Below the pieces are notes generated by a model. It worked only from the letters and a program-made list of their open reading frames with translations. It did no database searches and was not told the origin of the DNA. The position numbers and the translations under genes are program-made. From Lysobacter_K koreensis (GTDB lineage Bacteria; Pseudomonadota; Gammaproteobacteria; Xanthomonadales; Xanthomonadaceae): a DNA stretch of 38,290 nucleotides. Positions 26,737 through 34,601 of this stretch are shown one piece after another; positions within the stretch are counted from its first letter, which is position 1, and each line of letters starts with the position of its first letter. Location: assembly GCF_042677045.1 (NCBI RefSeq), contig NZ_JBHTIH010000001.1, positions 1 to 38,290 on the forward strand. Direction: 5' to 3'.

Positions 26737-28101
26737 TCACCCGCGCGCGAGACCGCCGCGCGAGCCGCCCTTCAAGTTCGCCTTCTTCAGCAGGCTCTCG
26801 TACTGATGCGACATCAGATGAGCCTGGATCTGGGCGATGAAATCCATGACCACCACGACCACGATCAGCAGCGAGGTGCCGCCGAAGTAGAACGAGATGC
26901 CCAGTTCCTTGCGCATGACCTCCGGCAGGAGGCACACGATCACCAGGTACGCGGCACCGGCCGCGGTCAAACGGGTCAGCACGCCGTCGACGTAGTCGGC
27001 GGTCGCCTTGCCCGGGCGGATGCCCGGGATCAGCGCGCCCGACTTCTTCAAGTTGTCGGCGGTTTCCTGCGAGTTGAACACCAGCGCGGTATAGAAGAAC
27101 GCGAATCCGGCAATCAACGACGCGTACAGGATCATGTGCAGCGGCTCGCCCGGGTTCAGCCACTGGCTGACCTTGAGCAACCAAGAGGACGAGTTGCCTT
27201 GGGCAAACCAGGTCGCCGCGGTCGCCGGGAACATCACGATCGACGAAGCGAAGATCGGCGGGATCACGCCGGCCATATTGAGCTTGAGCGGCAGGAACGA
27301 GGACTGGTTCATGTACGCGCTGCGGCCGCCCTGGCGGCGCGCGTAGTTGACCGTGATCCGCCGTTGCCCGCGCTCGACGAACACCACCAGGTAGGTGAAC
27401 CCGAGCACGATCGCCACCACCGCGAGCGCGGTCAGCGCGCCCATGTCGCCGTTGCGGATCTGCTCGAACATGCCGAACACGGCCGACGGCAATCCGGCGA
27501 CGATGCCCGCGAAGATGATCAGCGAAACGCCGTTGCCGATGCCACGCTCGGTGACCTGCTCGCCCAGCCACATCAGGAACATGGTGCCGGCGGTCAGTGC
27601 GATTACCGCGGTCAGGACGAAGCCCGGACCCGGGTTGTAGACCACCGGGATGCCCTGGCTGGCGCCGCCGGCCTGCAGCGCGGTGGCGATGCCCCAGGCC
27701 TGGAACACCGCCAACGGGATCGCCGCCATGCGCGACCACTGATTGATCTTGCGCCGGCCCGACTCGCCTTCCTTCTGGAGGGCCTTCAGGCTCGGCACGA
27801 TCTGCACCAGCAGCTGGAAGATGATCGAGGCCGAGATGTACGGCATCACGTTCAACGCCAGCAGGCTGAAGCGCTCGAGCGCACCACCGGAGAACATGTT
27901 GAACATGTCGACGATGGTGCCCTTCTGCGATTCCATCAACTGCAGCATCGCGGCGGGATTTACGCCCGGCACCGGGATGTAGCAACCGATGCGGTAGACC
28001 ATCAGGGCGCCGACCACGAACAGCAGGCGCTGGCGGAGCTCGGTGAATTTACCGAGTCCGCCACCGAGGCCGGCTACCGCGTTATTCCCGCTGCGCGCCA
28101 T
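26737..28101 (-). CDS. secY: Protein translocase subunit SecY
   Basis: The 454-residue protein is the channel subunit of the Sec translocon in the inner membrane. Ten hydrophobic segments can be followed, starting with LRQRLLFVVGALMVYRIGCY. Conserved parts are IPVPGVNP (plug-proximal region), QWSRMAAIPLAVFQAWG, the GNGVSLIIFAGIVAGLP segment, and YVDGVLTRLTAAGAAYLVIV near TM9. The frame is open upstream, but the ATG at 28101 (MARSGNNAVAGLGG), 7 nt after rplO, is the normal start. The C-terminus SLLKKANLKGGSRGGLARG is basic and cytoplasmic. Confidence 0.97.
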   Translation of the reverse strand: MARSGNNAVAGLGGGLGKFTELRQRLLFVVGALMVYRIGCYIPVPGVNPAAMLQLMESQKGTIVDMFNMFSGGALERFSLLALNVMPYISASIIFQLLVQIVPSLKALQKEGESGRRKINQWSRMAAIPLAVFQAWGIATALQAGGASQGIPVVYNPGPGFVLTAVIALTAGTMFLMWLGEQVTERGIGNGVSLIIFAGIVAGLPSAVFGMFEQIRNGDMGALTALAVVAIVLGFTYLVVFVERGQRRITVNYARRQGGRSAYMNQSSFLPLKLNMAGVIPPIFASSIVMFPATAATWFAQGNSSSWLLKVSQWLNPGEPLHMILYASLIAGFAFFYTALVFNSQETADNLKKSGALIPGIRPGKATADYVDGVLTRLTAAGAAYLVIVCLLPEVMRKELGISFYFGGTSLLIVVVVVMDFIAQIQAHLMSHQYESLLKKANLKGGSRGGLARG

Positions 28102-28108
28102 CGGTCGC

Positions 28109-28546
28109 TTACTCCCCGACCTTGCCGCCGGCCGCTTCGATCGCGGCCTTGGCACCGGCCGTGGCCAGCAGGCCCTTGAGCACGAACTTCTTGGTCACGT
28201 CGCCCTTGACGACGAGCTTGGCCTGCTTGGCGTTGCTCGGCACCAGCTTGGCGGCGCGCAGCGCGGCGAAATCGATCTCGCCGGCCTCGAGCTTGTCCAG
28301 CTGGTACAGCATCACTTCGGCGGTGTCGTTCTTCAGCTTGGAGCGGAAGCCGACCTTCGGCAGGCGCATCTGCATCGGCATCTGGCCGCCTTCGAAGCCG
28401 GCCTTGATCTTGCCCTTGCCCGAACGCGCGAACGAACCCTTGTGGCCGCGGCCGCAGGTCTTGCCCAGGCCCGAACCGATGCCACGGCCGACGCGCTTGC
28501 GGTCTTCACGGGCGCCTTCGCCCGGCTTGAGTGTATTGAGACGCAT
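28109..28546 (-). CDS. rplO: 50S ribosomal protein L15
   Basis: The 145-residue protein begins MRLNTLKPGEGAREDRKRVG and has the glycine-rich GRGIGSGLGKTCGRGHKG loop that threads through 23S rRNA. It ends in the globular domain KFVLKGLLATAGAKAAIEAAGG. It is 10 nt after rpmD and 7 nt before secY. Confidence 0.98.
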   Translation of the reverse strand: MRLNTLKPGEGAREDRKRVGRGIGSGLGKTCGRGHKGSFARSGKGKIKAGFEGGQMPMQMRLPKVGFRSKLKNDTAEVMLYQLDKLEAGEIDFAALRAAKLVPSNAKQAKLVVKGDVTKKFVLKGLLATAGAKAAIEAAGGKVGE

Positions 28547-28556
28547 GGTGTTCTCC

Positions 28557-28757
28557 TTAATCCTCGACCCGAACCAGGTAGTGGACCGTGTTGATCAGGC
28601 CGCGAACCTGCGGGCTATCCTTCAGCTCGCGCATGTCGTTGAGCTTGTTCAGGCCGAGCGCCTTGACCGACAGGCGGTGAACGGCACGGGTGCCGCGCAG
28701 GCCCTTGACCAGGCGCACCTTGACGGTGCCGCCGGCGACTGCTTCTTTCTTAGCCAT
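28557..28757 (-). CDS. rpmD: 50S ribosomal protein L30
   Basis: The 66-residue bacterial L30 (E. coli 59) contains VKVRLVKGLRGTRAVHRLSV and ALGLNKLNDMRELKDSPQVR, with the usual ferredoxin-like fold. Its start overlaps the end of rpsE by 8 nt, implying translational coupling. Confidence 0.97.
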   Translation of the reverse strand: MAKKEAVAGGTVKVRLVKGLRGTRAVHRLSVKALGLNKLNDMRELKDSPQVRGLINTVHYLVRVED

Positions 28758-29286
28758 GGGTCAGCTCCTCGAGCTTCTTGCCACGCTTGGCCGCGATCTT
28801 GGCCGGCGAGTGCATCTCGGACAGGCCACGCAGGGTGGCGCGAACCAGGTTGATCGGATTGCGCGAACCGACGGCCTTGGCCAGCACGTTCTTGACGCCG
28901 ACCGCTTCCAACACGGCGCGCATCGCGCCACCGGCGATCACGCCGGTACCTTCGGAGGCGGGCTTCATGAACACGCGCGCCGCGCCGTGGCCAGACTTGA
29001 CCTCGTGCCACAGCGTGCCGTTGTTCAGGTCGACGTTCTGCATCGCCTTGCGCGCGTACTCCATCGACTTCTGGATCGCGACCGGCACTTCGCGCGCCTT
29101 GCCGTAACCCATGCCGATCTTGCCGGCGCCGTCGCCCACCACCGTCAATGCGGTGAAGGTGAACTGGCGGCCGCCCTTGACGGTCTTGCTGACGCGGTTG
29201 ACCGCGATCAGCTTCTCGATCATGCCGTCATCGACTTCTTCGCGGTTGTTGCGGTCGCGACCCCGTGGTGCTCGTTCGTCAGCCAT
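28750..29286 (-). CDS. rpsE: 30S ribosomal protein S5
   Basis: The 178-residue protein (E. coli 167) has the double-stranded RNA-binding S5 domain (EKLIAVNRVSKTVKGGRQFT, about 23-42), then GKIGMGYGKAREVPVAIQKS. The C-terminal domain contains GTGVIAGGAMRAVLEAVGV. A charged N-terminal extension (ADERAPRGRDRNNREEVDDG) accounts for the extra length. It is separated from rplR by an unusual 259-nt gap and overlaps rpmD by 8 nt. Confidence 0.98.
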   Translation of the reverse strand: MADERAPRGRDRNNREEVDDGMIEKLIAVNRVSKTVKGGRQFTFTALTVVGDGAGKIGMGYGKAREVPVAIQKSMEYARKAMQNVDLNNGTLWHEVKSGHGAARVFMKPASEGTGVIAGGAMRAVLEAVGVKNVLAKAVGSRNPINLVRATLRGLSEMHSPAKIAAKRGKKLEELTHG

Positions 29287-29545
29287 TTTGATATTCCTGA
29301 GTGGAGGTATTTGCGGCTGGGCCGCTTATGGTTGTGATGTGGATCGGGTGGTTCACGACGGCGGAAACCCGTCGTCGTGCCCGGCGCCATCTGCGCCGGC
29401 AGGGTGAGTCAGGCAACGCCGCGCTGCCTTGGCGAACGCCCAGCCATGGATGGCCGGGCCGGACGACCCGAAGGTCGGCGATGTTACGCCAAGGACGGCT
29501 ACCCTTTCTCGAAAACGGCGGGGCAGGACCCGCCCTACAACCAAA
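29287..29545 (-). other. 259-nt hairpin-rich spacer between rplR and rpsE
   Basis: No gene is supported. In transcription order it holds a GTAG-type REP (29538-29517) and a 10-bp stem GCCCAGCCAT/ATGGCCGGGC (29438-29459, its mismatch a G-U pair in RNA). Then come a perfect 7-bp stem CCGGCGC/GCGCCGG (29381-29399) and a perfect 7-bp stem ACGACGG/CCGTCGT (29355-29375). In most proteobacteria these two genes are about 15 nt apart. None of the hairpins has a convincing U-run. Confidence 0.75.
29517..29538 (-). repeat. GTAG-type REP element inside the spc operon
   Basis: On the minus strand it reads GTAGGGCGGGT, CC, TGCCCCGCC, beginning 7 nt after the rplR stop codon. It is the same family as the copies at 4370 and 15213. 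A REP between two essential, normally adjacent ribosomal genes is notable. Confidence 0.78.
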
Positions 29546-29899
29546 TCAGAACTTCAGGCCGCCTTCGCGGGCCGCATCGGCGAGCGCCTTGATGCGGCCG
29601 TGGTAACGGTAACCCGAGCGGTCGAAGGCGACCTTCTCGATGCCCGCGGCCTTGGCCTTCTCGGCGATCGCGTGACCAACCTTGACGGCGGCCTCGGCGT
29701 TCTTGTGGCCCTTCAGGCCTTCCTTGACGTCGGCCTGCAGGGTCGAGGCCGCAGCCAGCACCTTGGAGCCATCGGCAGTGAAGACCTGCGCGTACAGGTG
29801 CTGACCGGTGCGCAGCACCGACAGGCGCGGCACGCCGAGCTCGCGGATATGGCAGCGGGTGGACTTGGCGCGACGCAGACGGGCGATATTCTTGTTCAT
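29546..29899 (-). CDS. rplR: 50S ribosomal protein L18
   Basis: The 117-residue 5S rRNA-binding protein (same length as E. coli) begins MNKNIARLRRAKSTRCHIRE. It shows VPRLSVLRTGQHLYAQVFTA and ends with the conserved FDRSGYRYHGRIKALADAAR and EGGLKF. It is 29 nt after rplF. Confidence 0.98.
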   Translation of the reverse strand: MNKNIARLRRAKSTRCHIRELGVPRLSVLRTGQHLYAQVFTADGSKVLAAASTLQADVKEGLKGHKNAEAAVKVGHAIAEKAKAAGIEKVAFDRSGYRYHGRIKALADAAREGGLKF

Positions 29900-29928
29900 A
29901 GTGTTCTCTCCAGAAGCCGAAAGCGCGC

Positions 29929-30456
29929 TTACGCTTTCTTCGCTTCTTTGCGGATGATGACTTCGCCGGCGTACTTCACACCCTTGCCCTTGTAGGGCTC
30001 GGGCGGACGGAAACCACGAATCTTGGCGGCGACTTCACCCACTTGCTGCTTGTCGTTGCCGCTGACCAGGATTTCCGTCTGGGTCGGCGTGGCGATGGTG
30101 ATGCCTTCGGGGGTCTTGAACAGCACCGGGTGCGAGAAACCCAGCGACAGGTTCAGGTCCTTGCCCTGCATCGCGGCGCGGTAGCCGACGCCGACCAGCT
30201 CGAGCTTGCGCTCAAAGCCCTCGGACACGCCTTTGACCATGTTCGCGATGATGGCGCGCAGGGTGCCGGTCAACGGGATCAGCGCAGCGTCGCTGGTCGA
30301 AAGCAGCGCCTGGCCGTCTTCGATGGTGACCTCGATGGCAGCCGGCTTGGCGATCGACAGGGTGCCCTTGGGGCCCTTGACGCTCACATTCTCGGCCTGG
30401 ATGTTCAACTCGACGCCCTTGCCCAGGGCGATCGGCTTCTTGGCAACTCGGGACAT
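29929..30456 (-). CDS. rplF: 50S ribosomal protein L6
   Basis: The 175-residue protein consists of two similar RNA-binding domains. It begins MSRVAKKPIALGKGVELNIQ, and the second domain contains the signature GNDKQQVGEVAAKIRGFRPP and EPYKGKGVKYAGEVIIRKEA. It lies near the factor-binding site of the 50S subunit. It is 12 nt after rpsH. Confidence 0.98.
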   Translation of the reverse strand: MSRVAKKPIALGKGVELNIQAENVSVKGPKGTLSIAKPAAIEVTIEDGQALLSTSDAALIPLTGTLRAIIANMVKGVSEGFERKLELVGVGYRAAMQGKDLNLSLGFSHPVLFKTPEGITIATPTQTEILVSGNDKQQVGEVAAKIRGFRPPEPYKGKGVKYAGEVIIRKEAKKA

Positions 30457-30468
30457 GTCAGTACTCCC

Positions 30469-30867
30469 TTAAGCCACGATGCACAGGACTTCACCGCCGA
30501 CGCCCTGCTGGCGCGCCTGCGCATCGGTCATGATGCCTTTCGAGGTGGAGATGATGGAGATGCCGAGGCCATTGAGGACCTTGGGCAGTTCGTCCTTGCC
30601 GCGATACTGGCGAAGGCCCGAGCGCGAATAGCGCGAGAGCTTCTCGATCACCGGCTTGCCTTCGTAGTACTTCAGCGAGACTTCCAGCTCGGACTTGCCG
30701 CCACCGAGGTCAGTCACGCGCGAATCCAGGATGTAGCCCTCGGCCTTCAGCACGGCGGCGATCGCCACCTTGATCTTGGACGACGGCATCTTCACCGTGG
30801 GCTTGCGAACAGCGGCCGCATTCTTGATGCGGACCAGCATGTCGGCGATGGGATCAGTCATGCTCAT
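30469..30867 (-). CDS. rpsH: 30S ribosomal protein S8
   Basis: The 132-residue primary binder of 16S rRNA begins MSMTDPIADMLVRIKNAAAV and ends with the conserved GLGISIISTSKGIMTDAQAR and GGEVLCIVA. In E. coli S8 represses the spc operon by binding near the rplE start. A 134-nt gap with hairpins precedes it here. Confidence 0.98.
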   Translation of the reverse strand: MSMTDPIADMLVRIKNAAAVRKPTVKMPSSKIKVAIAAVLKAEGYILDSRVTDLGGGKSELEVSLKYYEGKPVIEKLSRYSRSGLRQYRGKDELPKVLNGLGISIISTSKGIMTDAQARQQGVGGEVLCIVA

Positions 30868-31001
30868 TGTTTGTCACCTGTTAATGAGTGCACCGATATC
30901 CGCTTGATTGCGAATTCAGTAGAGACGCCGCGGACGGGCCGCGGCGCTTGGAACGTGTGGCAGCCGGCAAGTCTAGCAGACTTGCCCGTCGTGGTGACGG
31001 G
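30868..31001 (-). other. 134-nt rpsN-rpsH spacer with two perfect hairpins
   Basis: GGCAAGTCT (30966-30974) pairs perfectly with AGACTTGCC (30978-30986) around AGC, and CGCCGCGG (30926-30933) pairs with CCGCGGCG (30939-30946) around ACGGG. Both are in the transcribed strand of the spc operon, with no U-run after either. A role in RNA processing or in S8/S14 control is possible but only inferred. Confidence 0.75.
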
Positions 31002-31307
31002 TTACCAGCTGGCCTTGCGCAGGCCCGGCACGTCGCCGCGCATGGTGGCTTCGCGCAGCTTGTTGCGGCCGAGGCCGAACTTGGCGTACACGCCGCGCGA
31101 GCGACCGGTCAGGGCGCAACGGTTGCGCTGGCGGCACGGCGAGGAATCGCGCGGCAGCTTGGACAGCTTGATGACGGCGTCAGCCTTGTCCTCGTAGGAG
31201 GACTTGTCGCTGGCGATGATCGCCTTCAGCTCTTCGCGCTTGGTGGCGTACTTCTTCGCCAGCTTGGCCCGCTTGATATCGCGGTTCACCATTGAGGTCT
31301 TGGCCAT
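31002..31307 (-). CDS. rpsN: 30S ribosomal protein S14 (zinc-independent form)
   Basis: The 101-residue protein matches the long, E. coli-type S14 without the paired CxxC zinc ribbon; only isolated cysteines are present. The conserved C-terminus is RCALTGRSRGVYAKFGLGRN and LREATMRGDVPGLRKASW. It is 18 nt after rplE. Confidence 0.98.
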   Translation of the reverse strand: MAKTSMVNRDIKRAKLAKKYATKREELKAIIASDKSSYEDKADAVIKLSKLPRDSSPCRQRNRCALTGRSRGVYAKFGLGRNKLREATMRGDVPGLRKASW

Positions 31308-31325
31308 GGGTGTGGTCCTCGAATA

Positions 31326-31865
31326 TCAGTTGCGGAACGGGAAGCGGAACGCTTCCATCAGGGCACGGGCTTCGGCGTCGGTCTTCGCGGTCGTGGTGAT
31401 CGCGATGTCCATGCCGCGCAGCGCGTCGACCTGGTCGTAATCGATTTCCGGGAAGATGATCTGTTCCTTGACGCCCATGTTGAAGTTGCCACGGCCATCG
31501 AACGACTTGCCCGAGACGCCGCGGAAGTCGCGCACGCGCGGCAGCGAGACGTTGATCAGGCGATCGAAGAACTCGAACATCTTGGCGCGACGCAAGGTCA
31601 CCTTGCAGCCGATCGGCCAGCCGTCGCGGATCTTGAACGAGGCCACAGACACGCGGCTCTTGGTCACGATCGGCTTCTGGCCGGAGATCTTGGTCATGTC
31701 GGCGACGGCATTTTCCAGGATCTTCTTGTTGGTCGCCGCCTCGCCCACGCCCATGTTGAGCGTGATCTTGGTCAGACGCGGGACCTGCATCGGGTTCGTG
31801 TAACCGAACTTCTCGGTCAGCGCGGGAACGACTTCTTCTTTGTAGTACTTTTCAAGCCGGGTCAT
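31326..31865 (-). CDS. rplE: 50S ribosomal protein L5
   Basis: The 179-residue protein has the same length as E. coli L5, which binds 5S rRNA and contacts P-site tRNA. It begins MTRLEKYYKEEVVPALTEKF. It contains ITLNMGVGEAATNKKILENA, the KIRDGWPIGCKVTLRRAKMF segment and the terminal ALMEAFRFPFRN. Confidence 0.98.
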   Translation of the reverse strand: MTRLEKYYKEEVVPALTEKFGYTNPMQVPRLTKITLNMGVGEAATNKKILENAVADMTKISGQKPIVTKSRVSVASFKIRDGWPIGCKVTLRRAKMFEFFDRLINVSLPRVRDFRGVSGKSFDGRGNFNMGVKEQIIFPEIDYDQVDALRGMDIAITTTAKTDAEARALMEAFRFPFRN

Positions 31866-31876
31866 TTCAGCATTCC

Positions 31877-32191
31877 TTAGGCGTCGACCGCCTCACCGCT
31901 GGAGCGGAACACACGCAGTTTGCGTCCATCCTCCAGCACCTTGACACCAATGCGCTCGCCCTTGCCGGTGGCCGGGTTGAACAGCATCACGTTGGAAATG
32001 TGGATCGGCGCTTCGCGCTCGACCACGCCGCCCGGCTGGTTGGCCTGCGGGTTCGGCTTGGTGTGGCGCTTGATGATGTTGATGTTGGACACGACGACCT
32101 TGTCGCCTGCCACACGCACCACGTCACCCTTCTTGCCCTTGTCCTTGCCGGCGGTGACGATCACTTGGTCACCCTTCTTGATACGGTTCAT
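31877..32191 (-). CDS. rplX: 50S ribosomal protein L24
   Basis: The 104-residue assembly-initiator protein has the KOW motif KGDQVIVTAGKDKGKKGDVV (residues 5-24), followed by VVVSNINIIKRHTKPNPQAN. It is 15 nt after rplN and 11 nt before rplE. Confidence 0.98.
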   Translation of the reverse strand: MNRIKKGDQVIVTAGKDKGKKGDVVRVAGDKVVVSNINIIKRHTKPNPQANQPGGVVEREAPIHISNVMLFNPATGKGERIGVKVLEDGRKLRVFRSSGEAVDA

Positions 32192-32206
32192 GTCTGTTTC
32201 CTCCGC

Positions 32207-32575
32207 TCAGAGCACTTCAGGCGCGAGCGAGACGATCTTCATGAACTTCTCGGAACGCAGTTCACGGGTAACGGGCCCGAAGATGCGCGTGCCGATCGGC
32301 TCCTGCTTGTTGTTGAGCAACACCGCAGCGTTGCCATCGAAGCGGATCAGCGAACCGTCCGGACGACGCACACCCTTGCGGGTACGCACCACGACGGCGT
32401 CGTAGACGTCGCCCTTCTTGACCTTGCCACGCGGGATCGCGTCCTTGACGGTGACCTTGATGATGTCGCCAATGTGCGCGTAACGGCGCTTGGAGCCGCC
32501 GAGCACCTTGATGCACATCACTTCCTTGGCACCGGAATTGTCGGCCACGCTGAGGTAGCTTTGCATCTGGATCAT
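32207..32575 (-). CDS. rplN: 50S ribosomal protein L14
   Basis: The 122-residue protein begins MIQMQSYLSVADNSGAKEVM and shows CIKVLGGSKRRYAHIGDIIK, RFDGNAAVLLNNKQEPIGTR and the ending FGPVTRELRSEKFMKIVSLA. It lies at the subunit interface. It is 13 nt after rpsQ. Confidence 0.98.
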   Translation of the reverse strand: MIQMQSYLSVADNSGAKEVMCIKVLGGSKRRYAHIGDIIKVTVKDAIPRGKVKKGDVYDAVVVRTRKGVRRPDGSLIRFDGNAAVLLNNKQEPIGTRIFGPVTRELRSEKFMKIVSLAPEVL

Positions 32576-32588
32576 GGGTCAGATCCTC

Positions 32589-32858
32589 TTATTCGGCCGA
32601 ACGGGTGACAATTTCCACCACCCGCCAGTTCTTGGTCTTGGACATCGGAGCAATCTCGGTCACGCGGACCACGTCGCCTTCGTTGCACGAGTTGTCAGCG
32701 TCGTGGGCGTGCAGCTTGGTCGAGCGGCGGATGTACTTGCCGTACAACGCGTGCTTGACCTGGCGCTCGACGAGCACGGTGACGGTCTTGTCCATCTTGT
32801 TGCTGACGACCCGGCCTTCGACCGTGCGCAGCGCCTTCTCTGTATTGTTGTCGGTCAT
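32589..32858 (-). CDS. rpsQ: 30S ribosomal protein S17
   Basis: The 89-residue OB-fold protein (E. coli 84) contains LRTVEGRVVSNKMDKTVTVL and VERQVKHALYGKYIRRSTKL, ending EIAPMSKTKNWRVVEIVTRS. It is 9 nt after rpmC. Confidence 0.97.
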   Translation of the reverse strand: MTDNNTEKALRTVEGRVVSNKMDKTVTVLVERQVKHALYGKYIRRSTKLHAHDADNSCNEGDVVRVTEIAPMSKTKNWRVVEIVTRSAE

Positions 32859-32867
32859 GACAGGTCC

Positions 32868-33068
32868 TTACTTCTGCTCGCCAGCTTGACGCTGGCTGAG
32901 CAGGGTGTTGACACGAGCGATCTCGCGCTTGACGCGGCGAGCCTCGTGGGTCTTGGCGAGCTGGCCGGTGGCCTTCTGCATGCGGAGGGCGAAGCTCTCC
33001 TTGTGCAGATCGGTCAGGTGGGCCTGCAGGGCCTCCGCCGACTTCTCACGCAGTTGCTTGAGTTCCAT
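32868..33068 (-). CDS. rpmC: 50S ribosomal protein L29
   Basis: The 66-residue helical-hairpin protein begins MELKQLREKSAEALQAHLTD and contains ALRMQKATGQLAKTHEARRV. It lies at the exit tunnel, where trigger factor and SRP dock. The ATG shares one base with the rplP stop codon (TAATG), so the two are translationally coupled. Confidence 0.97.
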   Translation of the reverse strand: MELKQLREKSAEALQAHLTDLHKESFALRMQKATGQLAKTHEARRVKREIARVNTLLSQRQAGEQK

Positions 33069-33481
33069 TAGCGCACCGTCCGGGTAACGAAAGTGGTGGT
33101 CACCGAGAGCTTGGCGGCGGCCAGGCGGAACGCTTCGCGCGCCACGTCCTCTGCCACGCCTTCGATCTCGTAGATCATGCGACCAGGCTGGATCTGCGCG
33201 ACCCAGTACTCGACGTTGCCCTTACCGGAGCCCATGCGGACTTCGATCGGCTTTTTGGTGATCGGCTTGTCGGGGAACACGCGGATCCACATCTTGCCGC
33301 CACGCTTGACGTAACGGCTGATGGAACGACGCGCCGCCTCGATCTGGCGCGCGGTCAGCTGGCCGTGCGCGGTCGACTTCAGGCCGTACTCGCCGAAGCT
33401 GACGGCATTGCCGCTCCAGGCCAGGCCGTCATTGCGGCCTTTGTGTACCTTGCGGTACTTGGTTCGCTTGGGTTGCAACAT
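33068..33481 (-). CDS. rplP: 50S ribosomal protein L16
   Basis: The 137-residue protein begins MLQPKRTKYRKVHKGRNDGL and contains GKMWIRVFPDKPITKKPIEV and RMGSGKGNVEYWVAQIQPGR, including the arginine of the RMGSGKG motif that is hydroxylated in some bacteria. It binds near the A-site tRNA elbow. It is 6 nt after rpsC. Confidence 0.98.
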   Translation of the reverse strand: MLQPKRTKYRKVHKGRNDGLAWSGNAVSFGEYGLKSTAHGQLTARQIEAARRSISRYVKRGGKMWIRVFPDKPITKKPIEVRMGSGKGNVEYWVAQIQPGRMIYEIEGVAEDVAREAFRLAAAKLSVTTTFVTRTVR

Positions 33482-33487
33482 GACGGG

Positions 33488-34240
33488 TTACCTCTGTTCG
33501 CGGGCCGGGCGGCCCGGACGGTCGTTGCGGTCACGTCGGTCGCCGCGGTCGTTACGATCACCACGGTCGCTGCGCGGCGAGTCGTCCTGCTTTTCCTGGC
33601 CGACCTGGGAGAAATCGAAGATCTCGCCCTTGTAGACCCACACCTTGATGCCGATGATGCCGTAGGTGGTCTTGGCTTCAGCGAAGCCGTAGTCGATGTC
33701 GGCACGCAGCGTGTGCAGCGGCACGCGGCCTTCGCGGTACCACTCCGAACGCGCGATCTCGGCGCCATTGAGGCGGCCGCCGACGTTGACCTTGATGCCC
33801 AGCGCGCCCAGGCGCATCGCGTTGCCCACGGCGCGCTTCATCGCACGACGGAACATGATGCGGCGCTCGAGCTGCTGCGCGATCGACTCGGACACCAGCT
33901 GCGCATCGAGCTCGGGCTTGCGCACTTCGGTCACGTTGATGTGCGCCGGGACGCCCATCAGGTCGCTGACCTCTTTACGCAGCTTGTCGATGTCCTCGCC
34001 ACGCTTGCCGATCACCACGCCGGGACGGGCGGTGTGAATCGTCACACGGGCGTTGTTGGCCGGACGCTCGATGAAGATCTTGGAAATGCCGGCCTGCGCG
34101 AGCTTCTTGCGCAGCATCTCGCGGACCTTGAGGTCGGCGATCAGGTACTCGGCGTACTGCTTCTTGCCGGCGAACCACTTGGAGTTCCAGTCCTTGGAGA
34201 TGCCAAGGCGGATTCCGGTCGGATGTACTTTATGACCCAT
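33488..34240 (-). CDS. rpsC: 30S ribosomal protein S3 with an Arg/Asp-rich C-terminal tail
   Basis: The 250-residue protein begins MGHKVHPTGIRLGISKDWNS, has the KH domain (RPGVVIGKRGEDIDKLRKEV) and the C-terminal S3 domain (VGGRLNGAEIARSEWYREGR, KTTYGIIGIKVWVYKGE). It is 17 residues longer than E. coli S3. The excess is a low-complexity tail of about 28 residues built from repeated DR/RND/GDR units (SDRGDRNDRGDRRDRNDRPG), likely disordered and rRNA-interacting. S3 lines the mRNA entry tunnel. Confidence 0.98.
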   Translation of the reverse strand: MGHKVHPTGIRLGISKDWNSKWFAGKKQYAEYLIADLKVREMLRKKLAQAGISKIFIERPANNARVTIHTARPGVVIGKRGEDIDKLRKEVSDLMGVPAHINVTEVRKPELDAQLVSESIAQQLERRIMFRRAMKRAVGNAMRLGALGIKVNVGGRLNGAEIARSEWYREGRVPLHTLRADIDYGFAEAKTTYGIIGIKVWVYKGEIFDFSQVGQEKQDDSPRSDRGDRNDRGDRRDRNDRPGRPAREQR

Positions 34241-34255
34241 TGTCTGATTCCGCCC

Positions 34256-34597
34256 TTACTTGCCCGCGCCCACAACCACAGTGATGTGGCTGGTGCGCTT
34301 GAGGATGCGGGTGCCGCGGCCCTTCGCTCGCGCCATGAAGCGCTTCAGCGAGGGACCCTCGTCCACCATGATGGTCGTGACCTTGAGCTCGTCGACGTCA
34401 GCGCCCTGGTTGTTCTCGGCATTGGCAATCGCGGACTCCACGACCTTGCGGATCACGGACGCGGCTTTCTTGTCCGAGAACTTGAGCAGGTTCACGGCGC
34501 GTTCGGCAGACAGGCCGCGCACCTGGTCGGCGACCAGGCGGGCCTTCTGGGCGGAGATGCGCGCGCTGCGCAGGATGGCTTTCGCTTCCATGGTCAT
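34256..34597 (-). CDS. rplV: 50S ribosomal protein L22
   Basis: The 113-residue protein begins MTMEAKAILRSARISAQKAR and contains the conserved AENNQGADVDELKVTTIMVD and the tunnel-lining beta-hairpin MARAKGRGTRILKRTSHITV. It is 4 nt after rpsS. An alternative start, two codons in (MEAKAIL), is possible. Confidence 0.98.
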   Translation of the reverse strand: MTMEAKAILRSARISAQKARLVADQVRGLSAERAVNLLKFSDKKAASVIRKVVESAIANAENNQGADVDELKVTTIMVDEGPSLKRFMARAKGRGTRILKRTSHITVVVGAGK

Positions 34598-34601
34598 CTC
34601 C

